A DNA stretch of 64,000 bases from Piliocolobus tephrosceles. Taxonomy: Eukaryota; Chordata; Mammalia; Primates; Cercopithecidae. Of the stretch, positions 28,393-52,740 are shown in pieces. The stretch is taken from assembly GCF_002776525.5 (NCBI RefSeq), contig NC_045437.1:138917150-138981149 (forward strand), in the 5' to 3' direction. Position numbers and translations under genes: made by a program. Position 1 is the stretch's first letter; each line of letters opens with the position of its first letter. The notes beneath the pieces are model-generated. The model searched no databases. It worked only from the letters and a program-made list of their open reading frames with translations, and was not told where the DNA came from.

Positions 28393-28684
28393 TTTATTTT
28401 TATATTGAGACAGGGTCTTGCTCTGTCGCATAGGCTAGAGTATAGTGGCATGATCACGGCTCAGTGCAGCCTTGACCTCCTGGGCTCAAGTGATCCTCCC
28501 ACCTCAGCCTCCCAAGTAGCTAGGACTACAGGCACACAACACCATGTCCAGCTAAATTTTAAATTTTTCACGGAGACGAAGTCTCACCATGTTGCTGGGC
28601 TGGTCTTGAACCCTGGGCTCAAGCAATTCTCCTGCCTGGGACTCCCAAAGTGTTGGGATTACAGGCGTGAGCCACCATACCCTA
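28393..28684 (-). repeat. AluJ-like
   Basis: Antisense copy. Confidence 0.87.
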
Positions 28685-28687
28685 TTT

Positions 28688-28860
28688 TTTAATTGTGGTA
28701 AAACATACAGAACATAAAATTCCTCTTTCTAACCATTTTTAAGTGTATAATTCAGTGGCATTAAGTATATTCACAATATTGTACAAGCATACTCAGGGTT
28801 CTTAACTGTTGTCAACTAATCAAAAAATATTTTGAATACTTTAGGAACTGAATGAAATGT
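28688..28860 (-). mobile_element. Antisense L1M fragment
   Basis: 'taattgtggtaaaacatacagaacataaaatt' and 'ttcagtggcattaag' are hallmarks of antisense L1M 3' regions. Confidence 0.6.
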
Positions 28861-29328
28861 GTCTGTAGACCCAGTTCTGCCAGCATGCGGCTCTGCAGGA
28901 CACCATGCTCCCTCAGCTTCCACTTCATAGCCCTTCTCTTCTCATGCATGACTTGGCTGCTCTGAGGGCCCTTTCAGCTCAAAATCTTTGGTCCTAGATA
29001 AAGGGTTCCTTGATGGATAAAGCAGTGAGGCAAATAGCGTATACCTGTGTTATGATACAACAAACAGACACTTGGTTTCCTGCGGTGGGGATAGCAGGGA
29101 GCAGACAAGCAGCTACACAACTTTTCTTTGCAAAGAATTAAACTCCCCAGCATCTGTCAAAGAAAGGGTCATCCCAGGAGGCTGGGTCTAGAGGTAGATG
29201 ATAGCAGGAGGAACCCACCATCTATACATGCCTACAGTGCGTACATTCCTATCCTCACAACAACACTGTCAGCCAGAAAGGGCAGGGATTCTATATGCCC
29301 ATTTCCCAGGCTCACTGGCTTAGAGATG

Positions 29329-29643
29329 GCTCATTGCCTACAATCCCAGCACTTTGGGAGGCCAAGGTGGGCGGATCACAAGGTCTGGCCAACAAGGTCA
29401 GGCTGGTTCGAGACCAGCCTGGCCAACATGGTGAAACCTCGTCTCTACTAAAAATACAAAAATTAGTCGGACAGGGTGGTGCACGCCTATAATCCCAGCT
29501 ACTTGGGAGGCTGAGGCAGGAGAATTGCTTGAACCCAGGAGGCAGACGTTTCAGTGAGCAAAGATGGCGTCACTGCACTCCAGCCTGGGCGACAGAGCAA
29601 GACTCCATCTCGAAGAGAAAAAAAAAAAGGAAAGAAAGAAAAG
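29329..29643 (+). repeat. Alu with internal partial duplication
   Basis: A tggccaacaaggtcaggctgg stretch (29384-29405) is inserted before the usual gaccagcctggccaac. Confidence 0.85.
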
Positions 29644-29671
29644 GATTGATATGTACTATTAAGGAATAATC

Positions 29672-29984
29672 TTTTTTTTCTTTTTCTTTTTTTTTTTTTT
29701 AAATACAGGGTCACATTCTGTCACCCAGGCTGGAGTGCAGTGGTGTAATTATAGCTCAGTGCAGCCTTGACCTCCTAAGCTCAAGTGATGCTCCCACTTC
29801 AGTCTCCTGAGTAGTTGGGACCACAGGCATATGCCACCACACCTGGCTAATTTTTTTATTTTTTGTAGAGCTGGGGTTTCACCATGTTGCTCAGTCTGGT
29901 CTTAAACTCCTGGGGTTAAGTGATCCTCCCACCTGGGCCTCTTAAAGCAATGGGATTACAGGTATGAGCCACTGCACCTGGCCC
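29672..29984 (-). repeat. AluJ-like
   Basis: Antisense; inverted partner of 29329-29643. Confidence 0.87.
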
Positions 29985-30734
29985 AGGAATAACCTCTAAG
30001 ATATGCTATAAAGTGAGAAAAGCAGGGTGCAAAACTGTATATAGTATGCCTTTTGTTTAAGAAGGAGAGGTCAGGGTAGGAGGGAGAACTACTTTTCACT
30101 GTATGCTACTTTGTGTTATTTGAAAATTAAACAGTAGGCGCATTGGGATTCCACCTGCAAATCCTACACTTATCCAAGATAACTTCTAGTAACATTGGCT
30201 GTAGTTGATTTCAGGCTTATTTTTATGTAAGTACACAGAATGTATGTATATATTTATGCAGGAACTACAGTCTGGCATATTTTCTTCTCCTCTTTAATAG
30301 GCCTTTATTTGCGATCTTTAACAGATCTTCATAAAGCTGTCTTCTCTTTAAATTGCTGTCTCTAGGCTTAGCCATACCCCCAACCCCTACCCCTAATTCT
30401 CTAAAACATGCCGTGGGTGGCTCGCCCTGTACACTGTTGCCTTTGGGAAGGATTTCGTTCCCTCATGGCTACCCTCCACCTTCCCTCATGGCAATCTAGC
30501 TATCCCTAGCCCCACTGCAAAGTCGCACCCAGGACTACCAAGATGCTAAGCCTTGCCTCTACAGGACCTAATGTGCCAGCACCCTCTTTCCCTCTCCTCC
30601 TCACCCCCTTCCCTTCCATCTTTAGGGAATTCCTGGCAGGTTGGGTAGGGGATGAATCGTTAAGGGGTATTTCGTGAGCAGGGGAAGACCCAGTGCCAGG
30701 GAGGCCAACCGAGGGCCTAGCAATTAGAGAATAC

Positions 30735-31075
30735 TTATATATTTTGGTGTCTACCATGTGCCAAGCAATGTGCTACGAAGTCTGCATACATTACATGTAT
30801 TCCAACAATACCACAAAGTAGGTTTCTTGGAGGGAACCATGTGTCCCTGTTTGCCTGAAACAGTCATGGTGTATGCCTGTTGTCCCGGCAAAATTATTAA
30901 TAGCATCTCCTTTCTCTAGCAAAAGGTTTAGATAAAAAATTGTATAGTCACCTTAACTGTCCCCATCTTACACGTGAGGATATTGAGGCTTAGAGAGGTA
31001 AGTTCATCTGCCCAGGGTCACATGGCTGGTAAATGATAGAGCTGAGATTAAAACTCTAGTCAGTATGGCTCTGTT
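30735..31075 (-). repeat. MIR/L2-like (antisense), in two pieces
   Basis: gtgccaagcaatgtgctacgaag, then gaggcttagagaggtaagttc...tcacatggctggtaaatg. Confidence 0.5.
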
Positions 31076-31479
31076 AGGGACTGAAATCTGACATGGACAT
31101 GAATGGTGTCCCCCAAAATTCCTATGTTGATACCCTAACCCCCAATGCGACTGCATTTAGAGACAGAGCCTGTAATAGGGTGAAAAAGGCTAACTGAGGT
31201 CCAGATTATTGCCTCCTCCCAAGGCCGCCTCTCTTCCACAATCGCCCCTACCCGACTCCAGTCAGGGCTCTTCCTCCTCTGCCACGACAGCTCTGCTAAC
31301 CCTGCACTATCACTGCCTGCGTCCTTCGCAGCCTCCTGCTACATCTTTTCCACCGCTGCGTCCTCGTTGGCTGGCGCTCAATAAACATTGACTCGGTGAA
31401 TAAATGAGTGAAACTGTCCTTTTAGGGATGGATGAATCTGTCCTATTCAAGGCGGTGCCCTTCTCTGGTATTCCCTAAC

Positions 31480-31795
31480 ACAATCTTGACCCGAAGTAGG
31501 CGTTCTGAAAAAGGCCGACAGTCGATGGAGACCAACGCAGCACTCCTCTCACCTCCTCTCTCCGTCCAGGCCGGGTGACCATAAGCGGGGCCAGCGGAAA
31601 CGGGGCGGTGCGGCCGGCAGCGTTGAGGGCCGGAGGGGGCCGGGCTTCCCTCGCGGCCTGGCCCGGAGAGGGTGGGGCTTCCGGGAAGGGGCCTCTAGCG
31701 CGCACTCTCGGAAGCGCAGCCGAACCCGCCCCCCGAGCCCAGAGAGTAGCTGCTGCCACTGCTGCCACTGTCGCCACGCCGCCGCTGCCTCAGTT
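31480..31795 (+). promoter_or_regulatory. ATOX1: ATOX1 promoter and 5' CpG island
   Basis: CpG-dense, GC-rich stretch just before the ATG, with several GGGCGG-like boxes and no TATA box, as expected for a housekeeping gene. A palindromic TTCCGGGAA (within 31678-31688) could serve ETS- or STAT-type factors. The island continues into intron 1 to about 32200. Confidence 0.75.

Positions 31796-31801
<6 letters not shown>
31690..31801 (+). CDS. ATOX1: ATOX1 exon 1 (5' UTR plus Met-Pro codons)
   Basis: Only two codons (ATG CCG, 31796-31801) are coding; the donor GTGAGT follows at 31802. The ATG lies in a GC-rich leader full of GCC and CTG triplets. The 5' edge given is a guess, since no TATA box is evident and the start site cannot be read. 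A two-codon first exon is the known ATOX1 arrangement. Confidence 0.85.
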
Positions 31802-43637
<11,836 letters not shown>

Positions 43638-44022
43638 TAGGGACCTGGTCCCCACAGCCTGCAGGATGGACCAAAGGGAGCAGGTGGGTAAGGCCCCAGC
43701 ACTTGCTGAACAAACCTACTGCTCACACCTCTCATCAGAGCTAACACCTTGGCCTTTGAGAGCTTGAGTGGAGCAGAAGAGCCCCCTGGGTTCTTTTCAA
43801 TCCACTGTCTACCTTCTTTGAAGTGGTTACAAATATTTTATTATTGTCTAATGCACATCACAAGTTCAGGGAATTCTTACAGCCCCTGTGAGTGGACAGA
43901 GCACTGTAAAGTCTCCCAGAGGCCTCTTTTGGACTTGGGGGTTGCAGTTCATGGATAGCAGGGTTTAAGTTTACAGTCTATGACCCTAAGCAGTGCATTT
44001 TGGCTCCTTTGTTTGTTCGTTT

Positions 44023-44183
44023 GTTTGAGACGGTGTTTCATAGTGTGGCCCAGGCTGGAGGGTAGTAACTCTTCATAGGTGTGATCATAGTGCACTATAG
44101 CCTTTAACTCCTGGGCTCAAGTGATCCTCCTGCCTCAGCCTTCTAAGTAGCTGGAGCTGTAGGCACATATTACCACACATGGC
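44023..44183 (-). repeat. Alu left-arm monomer
   Basis: Antisense; in ATOX1 intron 3. Confidence 0.75.
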
Positions 44184-44559
44184 TCTGGCTTTGATAAACT
44201 GACTGTCTCATCAAAGTTGACACTTATGCCTTGGGCCTTATTCTCCTGTGCCCTGACCAAGTGAGTTAATTCAGACTGTGCCGCCCTCTCTACTTGAAAC
44301 TGTTGTCAGCTTCCTGAGCATGCTCTTTGTCCAGACTGGTACAAAAACAATAGCATGTTTGAGCTAGATGTTCCCTTCACTTTTATGTAATCCAGTGAGG
44401 CAGTAAGGGGCACTGTGCCAGCAGTCTTCACTCTGGAACCAGGCAGACCTTACTCATTGATCCAGCCAGTCTCAGCCGGGCACTTCTGGCTGCCACTGCC
44501 CATGTAGCACATTTGACTTGTGAATTACAATGATCACCCCATCTCTGATGTGGTTTGGT

Positions 44560-44670
44560 GCCCTGATTGTGACTGAGAAAAATGAGGTCAAGAGAGGGGA
44601 AGTGATTCAACCAAAGTCCACCGAGGTGAGTGGCAGAGGCAGGACGAAAGTCAGATATCCTGAATCGGAG
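44560..44670 (-). repeat. MIR (antisense) fragment
   Basis: actgagaaaaatgaggtcaagagaggggaagtgattc...gtgagtggcagaggcagg. Confidence 0.45.
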
Positions 44671-44924
44671 TTCTGTAACTATTACTGGTGGCATTGTCCC
44701 TGTGAATGGGCCCACGGAGACCCCACAGACAGAGGCCAGCCACAACTGACTGGTAGGTCCTCTTTGAGGATAGCCTCCTTCCCAAAGGCGTACATTTGGA
44801 ACCTGAGCCATGGTAGTGTTCTGTGTATGTGGTAACATCACATACAAGTCACAAGATGTCAGATGCATCTGTTTTCGTCATGCACTTTCCGTCCATAGAT
44901 AGAACGCATATTCAGGAATGAGCC

Positions 44925-45110
44925 CAGGATGAATAACGAGGAATCTGGGATTCTGATTCCAACTCTGTCCTCATTTCACACTGACTTTGGGGACTTTTTA
45001 CATTACAGAGATTTGGTCTTCCCATCGGTAAAATGGGGCTAAAACCTCCAACCTGCTTTTCTGCCTTGTGGGGATTGGTGTGCAATCTCTCCACATATGA
45101 AGGCTTATCC
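44925..45110 (+). repeat. MIR
   Basis: gggattctgattccaactctgtcctc...catcggtaaaatgggg. Confidence 0.5.
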
Positions 45111-45275
45111 TCTAGGGAAGTAAAACATCAGCTGTTTCCAGCATGTTGAAGAACAGTATTTCTTACATCATTCCTCCACCCCTAGGGTTTCATAGGGAGG
45201 GTGAGTGGATGGGGCTCTGGACCCTCCATAGCTCCCAAACAGCCCTGTGTCATATTGGGCTTCCTGTAAGATTGT

Positions 45276-45394
45276 ATTTTATGAAAATGCTCTGTAACAA
45301 GAAGGAATGGAGGGAGAGAAGGAAAAAAAAAAGCTCTTGCTGAACTAGCTATATACATGGGGGAGCCCTAATGCACACATCTTGGATTAGAAAC
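45276..45394 (+). repeat. Local direct duplication, copy A
   Basis: About 87% like 46181-46300 (core: acaagaaggaatgRagggagagaagg, gggggagccctaatgcac). Its last 19 bases (agccctaatgcacacatct, 45364-45382) recur at 45412-45430. Confidence 0.85.
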
Positions 45395-45580
45395 ACACAT
45401 TAGGGATTAGAAGCCCTAATGCACACATCTAGGCCTGGGCGTATGAATTTTTTTAACTAAAAAAGTAATATCTGTTGGATGTAAACCATGTGTAGCTTAA
45501 TGTGTTTTTCTCATAGAAAACATGTTTTCTCATGTTATTTTATTGAGATGAAATTCACAAGACATAATAATTAACTATTT

Positions 45581-45717
45581 TAACCCATTTATGCTGAATA
45601 TTGCGAAGTTTTTTATGTGAAAAAATCAAACCTTGGTGATGACCTTGAGCAGTAGGATATAAATAACTCCCACAAGCTTAGCATTCCAATAATGGAACAC
45701 TAGGCATAAATGGGCTA
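45581..45717. mobile_element. 137-bp MITE with terminal inverted repeats
   Basis: Ends taacccatttatgc and gcataaatgggcta are near-perfect inverted repeats, with TTT/AAA at the edges. It splits an antisense L1 in ATOX1 intron 3 whose two halves join smoothly once it is removed. Resembles MER53-like nonautonomous elements; the name is uncertain. Confidence 0.7.
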
Positions 45718-46180
45718 AAGTCTATCATTTAGTGGCATTTGTTGCATTCACAATGTTGTACAACCACCACCTCTCTCTAGTTTCAAAACTTATTCATCAT
45801 CTCAGAAACACACCCTATATCCATTAAGAAGTCACTCCCCACTACCCATTTCTCCATCCCCTGGCAGCCACTAATTTGCTTTCTACTACTCTGGATTTGC
45901 CTACCCTGGACAGGTCATATAAAAGGAATTACATCATATGTGACCTTTTTGTGTCTGCCTTTTTCCATGTAGTATAATGTTTTCAAGATTCATTCAAGTC
46001 ATAGCACGTGTCTGTAAATCATTCCTTCCTATGGCTTAGTAATTTTCAGGGTACTTTTTATTTATTTTAGATTTTTTATGATAGGAAGTTTCAAACATAT
46101 ATAAGTAGAGTGATAGAATGAATCCCCAAGTACTCGTCACCCAGATCCAACAATTAGTGTTTATTTCACCAAGGCCTGTT

Positions 46181-46300
46181 ATTTTTTGATAAAAGCACTC
46201 TGTGACAAGAAGGAATGAAGGGAGAGAAGGAAAAAAACTCTTCTGGAGCTATCTATATCCATGTGGGGGAGCCCTAATGCACACATCTTGAATTAGAAAC
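46181..46300 (+). repeat. Local direct duplication, copy B
   Basis: Second copy, sitting inside the antisense L1 and so probably the inserted one. Confidence 0.85.
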
Positions 46301-46337
46301 TCCACTGTCCTCATTGTTTCATCTGGGTGACAAAACA

Positions 46338-46432
46338 CCCAGATTATTTTGAAGCAAATTCCAGACATCATGCCCACTCCCTCCTGCCCAGATTATTTTG
46401 AAGCAACTTCTAGACATCATACAATCTTATCT
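46338..46432 (+). repeat. Tandem duplication, two units of about 45 bp
   Basis: cccagattattttgaagcaa...agacatcat occurs twice (46338-46372 and 46387-46421). Confidence 0.8.
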
Positions 46433-46978
46433 GTACATATTTCAGTAACCATGTATTATATGGAAAGGCTCCTGGAAATTCAGATGCACAATACTCAGTA
46501 AGAATCACCCAAATAAGCCAGCTTTAGTCCACGTGCTCAGGCAACATGTCTTTGAAGTCTGCTTTGAGGCTCCTCAGTGACCCACTTGAAGCCAGGCTTA
46601 GGAACCTCAAAGATAGAGTGTTTATTGGTTTTGAAGTCACCTTAATCATCTGACTCTTGGCAGATTTATTTGCTCATGATTTTGTTGATTGCCTTTCCAA
46701 CATAAACTGTAACAGGATAGGGAGTGCTGTTGACTGAGTATCCTGGCAGCCCTGGAAATTCCCCAGAAGAGGGCTTTGGCAGTGATTGGCTTAGCAAGGT
46801 TAATGCGTTCCAGCCAACCTGAGTATAACAGGTTCATGGGAGTATAACAGACTTCATGGAAGCAGTGTGCAGGGCTGGACATTGGAGATCTAGTCCTGCC
46901 CCTGCATCTGCACCCTGGGTTTTCCACCTCACCCATGCCTCTTTGTGCATTTCTTGCCTTTGCAATATCGCTATGTCC

Positions 46979-46992
46979 ACAGCAGATGGCGC
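46979..46992 (+). promoter_or_regulatory. Candidate CTCF site before ATOX1 exon 4
   Basis: ACAGCAGATGGCGC is one mismatch from the CTCF core, about 30 bases upstream of the exon 4 acceptor. Confidence 0.4.
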
Positions 46993-47024
46993 CTTTGTTC
47001 CACCTAACTTTCCATCTTTCCTAG

Positions 47025-47160
47025 GATGCTGATCCTCCCCCGGCTTCCAGACAGACCTGGGACTTGGCAGTTATGCTGGGCAATGGTGTTCCTGTGGAGA
47101 CCCTCAGTTGTCCTATTCCTTCCTAGCTTCCCTGCAATAAAATCAAGCTGCTTTTGTTGG
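47025..47160 (+). other. ATOX1: ATOX1 exon 4 (noncoding 3' UTR)
   Basis: Acceptor CTAG ends at 47024. The exon is wholly untranslated and matches the human ATOX1 3' UTR as I recall it. AATAAA lies at 47136-47141, and cleavage is expected about 15-25 bases later. Because the stop codon is in exon 3, the last junction sits 46 bases after the stop, close enough that nonsense-mediated decay should not be triggered. Confidence 0.9.
47136..47141 (+). terminator. ATOX1: ATOX1 polyadenylation signal AATAAA
   Basis: Canonical hexamer in the terminal exon, followed about 15 bases on by a T/G-rich run (cttttgttgg) of the kind expected near the cleavage site. Confidence 0.85.
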
Positions 47161-47224
47161 AGATGTCTTGCCTGGTCTTAGTGTTGCTTGCTCACATGTA
47201 GGTAGTTAACGCTTACTCGGGTTG

Positions 47225-47370
47225 GAGTTTTGAGAGTTCCCACCTGGGAGTCAGACACCCTGTAGATTCTGATTCTTTGCTGTGTGATCTTTAGCAAATC
47301 ACTTCCCCTCTCTGGGCCTCATTTTTTCCTCACCTATAAAGTAGAGGCGTTGACCCAGAACAGTGATCCC
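47225..47370 (+). repeat. MIR just after the ATOX1 end
   Basis: ctgattctttgctgtgtgatctttagcaaatcacttcccctctctgggcctca. Confidence 0.65.
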
Positions 47371-47464
47371 CTTTCTTTTCACAAGTTTCGTAGATTTCAT
47401 ATTTTGAAAAACTTTTGTCTATCAAGTGAATTGCACAAAAGGTTATCAAATGTTAAGGCAAGTG

Positions 47465-47650
47465 GAATAGTGGGAAGAGGCTGTGGAGACAAACTGCCTG
47501 GGATAGAGTTCAAGCTCCAGTACCTCCCAGCTGGGCCACTTAACCTCTGAGTGTCCACAGACATAAAATGTGATGATAGCATCTACTGCAAATGGTGGTT
47601 GTGGGGATTAAATGAAGTGATACATGTAAATCAATTAGAGCAGTGATTGC
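47465..47650 (+). repeat. MIR
   Basis: gggatagagttcaagctcc...ccacttaacctctgagtg, then ggggattaaatgaagtgatacatg. Confidence 0.6.
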
Positions 47651-47681
47651 TGGTTAAAAATCAATCAGAAAATATTAGTGA

Positions 47682-48047
<366 letters not shown>

Positions 48048-48144
48048 GCCACTCATTTTTAAAATATTTCATTAGTCATTTTTAAAATCTGTCACAATGG
48101 CAATTTGAATTCCAGTCAGGCTGAGTCAGGTTGAAGCTAGTCAG

Positions 48145-48230
48145 GTTGGAGTGCAGTGGCATGATCATAGCTTACTGTAACCTCTACTTCTGGGGTCAAG
48201 CAATCCTCCTGCTACAGCCTCCTGAGTAGA
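48145..48230 (-). repeat. Alu fragment
   Basis: Antisense; aggttggagtgcagtgg to cctcctgagtag. Confidence 0.75.
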
Positions 48231-48262
48231 TCTTATATACTCTTAAAAATTATTGAGGATCT

Positions 48263-48556
48263 TGGCCGGGTGCAGTGGCTCACACCTGTAATCCTAGCAC
48301 TTTGGGAGACTGAGGTGGGTGGATCACTTGAGGTCAAGAGTTTGGGACCAGCCTGGCCAATATGGTGAAACCCCGTGTCTACTAAAAACACAAAAATTAG
48401 TCGGGCATGGTGGCACATGCCTGTAATCCCATGTACTCTGGAGACTGAGGCAGGAGAATCACTTGAACCCAGGGGGCAGAGGTTGCAGTGAACTGATATT
48501 GCATCACTTCACTCCAGCCTGGGCCAAAGAGCGAAACTCCATCTCAAAAAAAAAAA
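48263..48556 (+). repeat. Alu
   Basis: Sense full dimer. Confidence 0.9.
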
Positions 48557-48819
48557 TTAAAAATTTATCAAACAGTTTTGGTTATGTGGGTTATACTACA
48601 TTAGAAATTACAACAGGAATTTTTAAAACAAAAATACCCAGGCACACATCCCATTAGCCACTGGGACTAGATGAAGTCACTGCATTCATTTAGACTCTGG
48701 AAAACTTTACCGTACAATTGTTAAGAAGGAAAAGGCATCTTACAGAAGCTTTTAAATTTAACCTCATGTGCCTTCTGAAAGGCTCTTGGGGGTCACATGT
48801 TGAGAATCACCACTTTAAC

Positions 48820-49000
48820 CATTTATTGGGCACTTACTGGGGACCCAGGGCTGCTGGAGACTGGAATAAGACCTGGCTCTGCACTTGACCAGCTCAGACA
48901 TGGGACCAGCTACCTCATCTATCTCATGGGCAGTTTCCTCATCTGCGCAATGCATAATGCCTGCACCTCGGGGAACTTAGTAGCCAGAAGTAACACTTTA
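48820..49000 (+). repeat. MIR-like
   Basis: gggcacttactggggacccaggg ... atgggcagtttcctcatctgcgcaatg. Confidence 0.4.
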
Positions 49001-49139
49001 TTTCAACTCTAAACTGATTGCAAGCATAATTTCCATCCCATTATGAAAGTACTAAACAAATCTCAGGGCCATTTCTGCCTTTGTGGCCCCTCGGGTTCAG
49101 GGACTCCTTCCCAGCCCACAAGGTAAATGTGTTTCTTGA

Positions 49140-49155
49140 CCACCAGATGGCAGTG
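49140..49155 (+). promoter_or_regulatory. Candidate CTCF site
   Basis: CCACCAGATGGCAGTG fits the CTCF core consensus at every position by my recall. About 2 kb past the ATOX1 end. Confidence 0.5.
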
Positions 49156-49159
49156 TCTC

Positions 49160-50258
49160 CTGGACTTAACCATCCACAGAGAAGTTTAAGACAGTTTCTT
49201 TTTAAAGAAAAGTTTCTCTGGGCTCTGAGAGAGCAAACTTGAGGATTTTTTCCATTTTCAATTGCCCTGGGAGGTCTGGTGCAGACTGGCTGGCCCATTG
49301 GGAATGCCCAAGAGTTGAGACACTGGTGCTTCTTAGAGTGAGTGCTTCTCAGAGGGCTCATTTCCTTTGAGTTCTCTCTACACCACCACCCCCAGCTGAA
49401 ATCCAAGTTTCTAGCTGAGGCACTTGGCTCTGTTCTTCCAAGGCCACAGAGGCATTAGGGAAGCTCCCCTGCCTGCCAGCAGCCCAGCCGGCTGTCCACG
49501 GAATGAATGAATCACACAGCGGAGCTCAGGCTTCTGCAGGAGTAGGGGTGGGGAGCAGATGTGTCCACATATTTCTCTGGGGCTTCCCCGTACACCTGGC
49601 CCTAGCCCACCCTTCTAGGCTTTCTCACTCCTCACTGCAGCCAGCCAGCCCGCTTCTCAGGTGCCTTGCTTTTGTTCATGCTGCCCCCTGTAAGTGGAAT
49701 GATCTCTACTAGTGATGTGGTTGAGATCACCTCAACCTGTGGGGCAGCCTCACTGTGGCTGCCCCAACTCACAATTGTATCTACTCAAGCCCTTGTCCCC
49801 ATATACAAATTCCTTTCCCTCCCTTACATACCACAGCCTCCATGAAACCTCTCCGCAGCTGGAAGTAATTTATTTCTCCTCTTGGCCCACAAAGCATTTA
49901 TCTCACAAACTTCGGTGTTGTGGCAAAGCTTTCTGTCCACGTATCTTTCCTGGCCTCGAGGATCAGCCCAAGCATCTGTTCCCTCTGCACCCAGAGCAAG
50001 CACTTAGGGAATATTTGATGAGTCATGGCTACCATTTGGGGGATGCCTATTTAGTGTGTCATGCCCTTGCATTGATATCATTCCATCCTTACCTAGATTC
50101 CATAAGATAGCAAGCTAAGGCAGACCCTCACACGTGGTAGGTGCTCAGTAGGTGTTGGCTCAGGTAATTTGACAGAGGAAGAGATTGTCTCTTCTAATCC
50201 TTCTATCAGGTTTCTATTTTTGTCAAAGATCCCTGGTTGTGAGTACAGCCTCCCCTAG
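49160..50258. other. Unique sequence, no gene seen
   Basis: GC-moderate DNA without Alu or clear open frames of interest. MIR-like phrases occur near 50090-50170 (cacacgtggtaggtgctcagtaggtg). Confidence 0.4.
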
Positions 50259-50401
50259 GGTGTTCCCAGTAACCAGCCCTTGTTTCTGTGCTTGATGGGG
50301 TGAAGCTCCCACCAACTTTGCCTTGTTAACCTACCCATTTGCCTGGTAACCAGAGCCTTGGCTTGTCCAGTACCCACGTTACCATGACTGGAGAGAAACC
50401 A
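50259..50401 (+). repeat. Inverted duplication, arm 1
   Basis: 143 bp whose reverse complement occurs at 51791-51933 with about seven mismatches and no gaps. I recognise no repeat family in it. Confidence 0.9.
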
Positions 50402-50529
50402 CCCTGGCCCTCAGTATGGGGTGAAGCCTGGGGGCTGTATTTTGGGGAGGCTCCCTTCCTCACATAGGTGTGTCACAGGGGGAGCTCTGGCCTGGCCTGG
50501 CTCCCCATCAGCGTGCTGAGTGAACTTGA

Positions 50530-50945
<416 letters not shown>

Positions 50946-51097
50946 TAAACTGCACATATTTAAAGTGTAAACTTTTTTTTGCTATCTCCTACCTAAGGAA
51001 TAAAGTGTATAATTAAGATACATTTATATCTAACACATACACATACATACACACACACTCATGAAACCATCACCACAATCAAGATAGTGACCATATT

Positions 51098-51405
<308 letters not shown>

Positions 51406-51408
51406 TTA

Positions 51409-51725
<317 letters not shown>

Positions 51726-51790
51726 TCACCTAAAAAGTTTCGTGGCACCTCTTGGTAATCCCTCCCACCCTCTCCTTGCCCCCACATGAC

Positions 51791-51963
51791 TGGTTTCTCT
51801 CCAGTCATGGTAACGTGGGTACTGGACAAGCCAAGGCTCTGGTCACCAGGCAAATGGGTAGGTCAATAAGGCAAAGTTGGTGGGAGCGTCACCCCATCGA
51901 GCCCAGAAACAAGGGTTGGTTACTGGGAACACCAGGCAAATGGGTAGGTCAACAAGGTAAAGT
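51791..51963 (-). repeat. Inverted duplication, arm 2, plus a 33-bp extra copy
   Basis: 51791-51933 is the complement of arm 1. 51931-51963 repeats 51845-51877 (accaggcaaatgggtaggt...) with two mismatches. The whole block is inserted in an antisense L1. Confidence 0.9.
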
Positions 51964-52345
51964 AACCACTGATCTGCTTACTGTCACTATTGATTAGTTT
52001 GCATTTTCTAGAGTTTTATATAAATGCAGTCACACAGTATGCTCTCATTTTTGTCTAGCTTTTTCATTCAGCATAATTATTTTGAAATGTTATCTTTTTA
52101 CCACTGAGTAGTAAGTATTCCACTGAATGAATATACCAGAAGGTGTGATTCATTCCTCTGTTGAAGGACATTTGTTTCCAGTTTTTTTTAAACTGCTTTT
52201 GTGCTATCAACGTTTCCTAAGGGTCCTACAGGGCACAAGGGAAAGTCTCAGTGAGCTGGCCTCTTCCAACCCAACATACCCAAACCCAAACCAGAGCAGC
52301 TCAACTCATAATTTTATTTGTTATCTTTTAATTTATTTTTATTGT

Positions 52346-52496
52346 TTAGAGATGAGGCCTTGCTGTGTGGCCCAGGCTGGAATGCAGCAGTGCAATTATG
52401 GCTCACTGCAGCCTTGAACTCCTGGGTTGAAGTGATCATCCTGCGTTGGCCTCCCAAAGTGCTGGGATTACAGACATGAGCCACTGTGCCTGCCCC
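52346..52496 (-). repeat. Alu fragment
   Basis: Antisense with an internal deletion joining the two arms. Confidence 0.8.
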
Positions 52497-52534
52497 AACT
52501 CACAATTTTATCTACTGGGCTTCCACCTACAGCC

Positions 52535-52740
52535 CCAGTGGTACTAAGCCATGTTCTGGACTTCAGCAGATCCGGATTTAAATTCCTTCACCACTTAAAA
52601 ACTGTGTGACCTTGGGAAAGTTCCTGATTCTTTTGTGCAACTCAGTTTCCTATTCTGGAAAATAGGGGTCATAACTACTCTGACCATTGTGAGAATTAAA
52701 GATCTTCATGTGCCTCATTCTTGATAATGGCATTCCACAA
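52535..52740 (+). repeat. MIR
   Basis: actgtgtgaccttgggaaagttcctgattcttttgtgcaactcagtttcct. Confidence 0.65.

Larger units (their letters stand above)
45535..46440 (-). mobile_element. Antisense L1M fragment carrying insertions
   Basis: L1M hallmarks at 45740-46040 and 46040-46180. The MITE (45581-45717) and a duplicated unique segment (46181-46300) interrupt it. Confidence 0.6.
43684..47024 (+). other. ATOX1: ATOX1 intron 3 (inside the 3' UTR)
   Basis: 3.3-kb intron splitting the 3' UTR. It has one Alu half, MIRs, an antisense L1 carrying a small inverted-repeat transposon, and a locally duplicated segment of about 115 bp. Confidence 0.88.
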
